Shown piece after piece: positions 4,926 to 5,026 of a stretch of 5,026 nucleotides of DNA. Source of the stretch: Clostridia bacterium (lineage in GTDB: Bacteria; Bacillota; Clostridia; Christensenellales; Borkfalkiaceae); assembly GCA_017421905.1 (NCBI GenBank), contig JAFOHH010000238.1, forward strand, positions 1 through 5,026, given 5' to 3'. The translations under genes were made by a program, and so were the position numbers. Below the pieces are notes generated by a model that did not search any database, had not been told where the DNA came from, and saw nothing but the letters and a program-made list of their open reading frames with translations. How positions within the stretch are numbered: the first letter of the stretch is position 1; each line of letters begins with the position of its first letter.

Positions 4926-5026
4926 ATGAACGTTTTGTTTTTCGTCTTATTTTGTCTTTCCCTTGTCCTTTTACTTTTTTCCGCTCCGCAAAGCGTGCTC
5001 CCCACCATTTTAGCCTCGGCGGAAAA
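4926..5026 (+). CDS. N-terminus of a membrane or exported protein, cut by the right edge (possibly SpmA-like)
   Basis: Only 33 complete codons are visible, with no stop. The product begins MNVLFFVLFCLSLVLLLF, a strongly hydrophobic helix with no early charges, followed by SAPQSVLPTILASAE. It fits a transmembrane segment or signal peptide. The pattern of an N-terminal helix after MN and then a short segment ending in an A-rich turn aligns loosely with the start of spore maturation protein A (nucleoside-recognition/Gate family). That alignment is by eye and low confidence. No Shine-Dalgarno sequence precedes the ATG, but it is the only ATG in this frame after the stop at 4818. The gene is divergent from metG. 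The neighbouring T-tracts can inflate Phe/Leu content, so the frame could be chance. Confidence 0.45.
   Translation, partial: MNVLFFVLFCLSLVLLLFSAPQSVLPTILASAE

Noticed and set aside
4817..5008. Minus-strand open frame of 63 residues, very lysine/arginine-rich, with GAGG 5 nt before its ATG.
   Set aside because: Its composition follows from the T-tracts on the other strand. It overlaps the rightward hydrophobic gene start in antisense, ends inside the metG promoter region and matches no family I know. The ribosome-site match keeps it from being fully excluded.
4698..5026. Possible T-box or S-box (SAM-I) riboswitch upstream of metG.
   Set aside because: No T-box core element or SAM-I style multi-helix junction is visible, and the promoter lies only about 80 nt before the start codon.
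1..5026. Mobile element, CRISPR array, attachment site or tRNA gene.
   Set aside because: No transposase-like frame, regularly spaced repeat with spacers, or cloverleaf-like sequence was found on either strand.

Overview
The window reads as a housekeeping stretch from a Bacillota genome, most likely an uncultured member of Clostridia. The support is the metG–tatD–(other gene)–rsmA gene order, strong AGGAG-type ribosome binding sites, sigma-A style promoters, AT-rich gaps beside moderately GC-rich genes, and a radical SAM family known mainly from Clostridia beside tatD. Nothing here fixes a genus. I see no mobile element, CRISPR array, tRNA or rRNA.

Layout, right to left because every complete gene is on the minus strand. 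From 4926 to the right edge is the start of a rightward (plus-strand) gene for a membrane or secreted protein, possibly SpmA-like. Between it and metG lie helically phased T-tracts, a bidirectional terminator-like hairpin, a good metG promoter (4783-4811) and a leader of about 78 nt with two small hairpins. Then come metG (methionyl-tRNA synthetase, 655 aa), tatD (metal-dependent nuclease, 258 aa) and a TatD-associated radical SAM protein (200 aa). These three overlap end to start (TAATG, then ATGA), so they form a translationally coupled operon. A gap of 227 nt follows. It lacks the RNase M5 gene often seen at this place and holds a striking alternating purine-pyrimidine tract. Next is rsmA (16S rRNA dimethyladenosine methyltransferase, 276 aa), closed by a strong intrinsic terminator at 244-274.

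Left of that terminator, a new leftward transcription unit begins: four phased A-tracts, a near-consensus promoter (TTGACA, 17 bp, TAGAAT) and a leader of at least 150 nt. The leader has strong hairpins and a possible pair of mutually exclusive hairpins near the left edge. Its gene lies mostly or wholly outside the window.

The known genes serve translation and nucleic-acid quality control: tRNA charging (MetG), 3'-end trimming or repair (TatD) and 16S rRNA A1518/A1519 dimethylation (RsmA). The radical SAM enzyme has no known substrate and is the most interesting uncharacterised protein here. The least explained non-coding items are the structured leftward leader and the alternating purine-pyrimidine tract upstream of rsmA.
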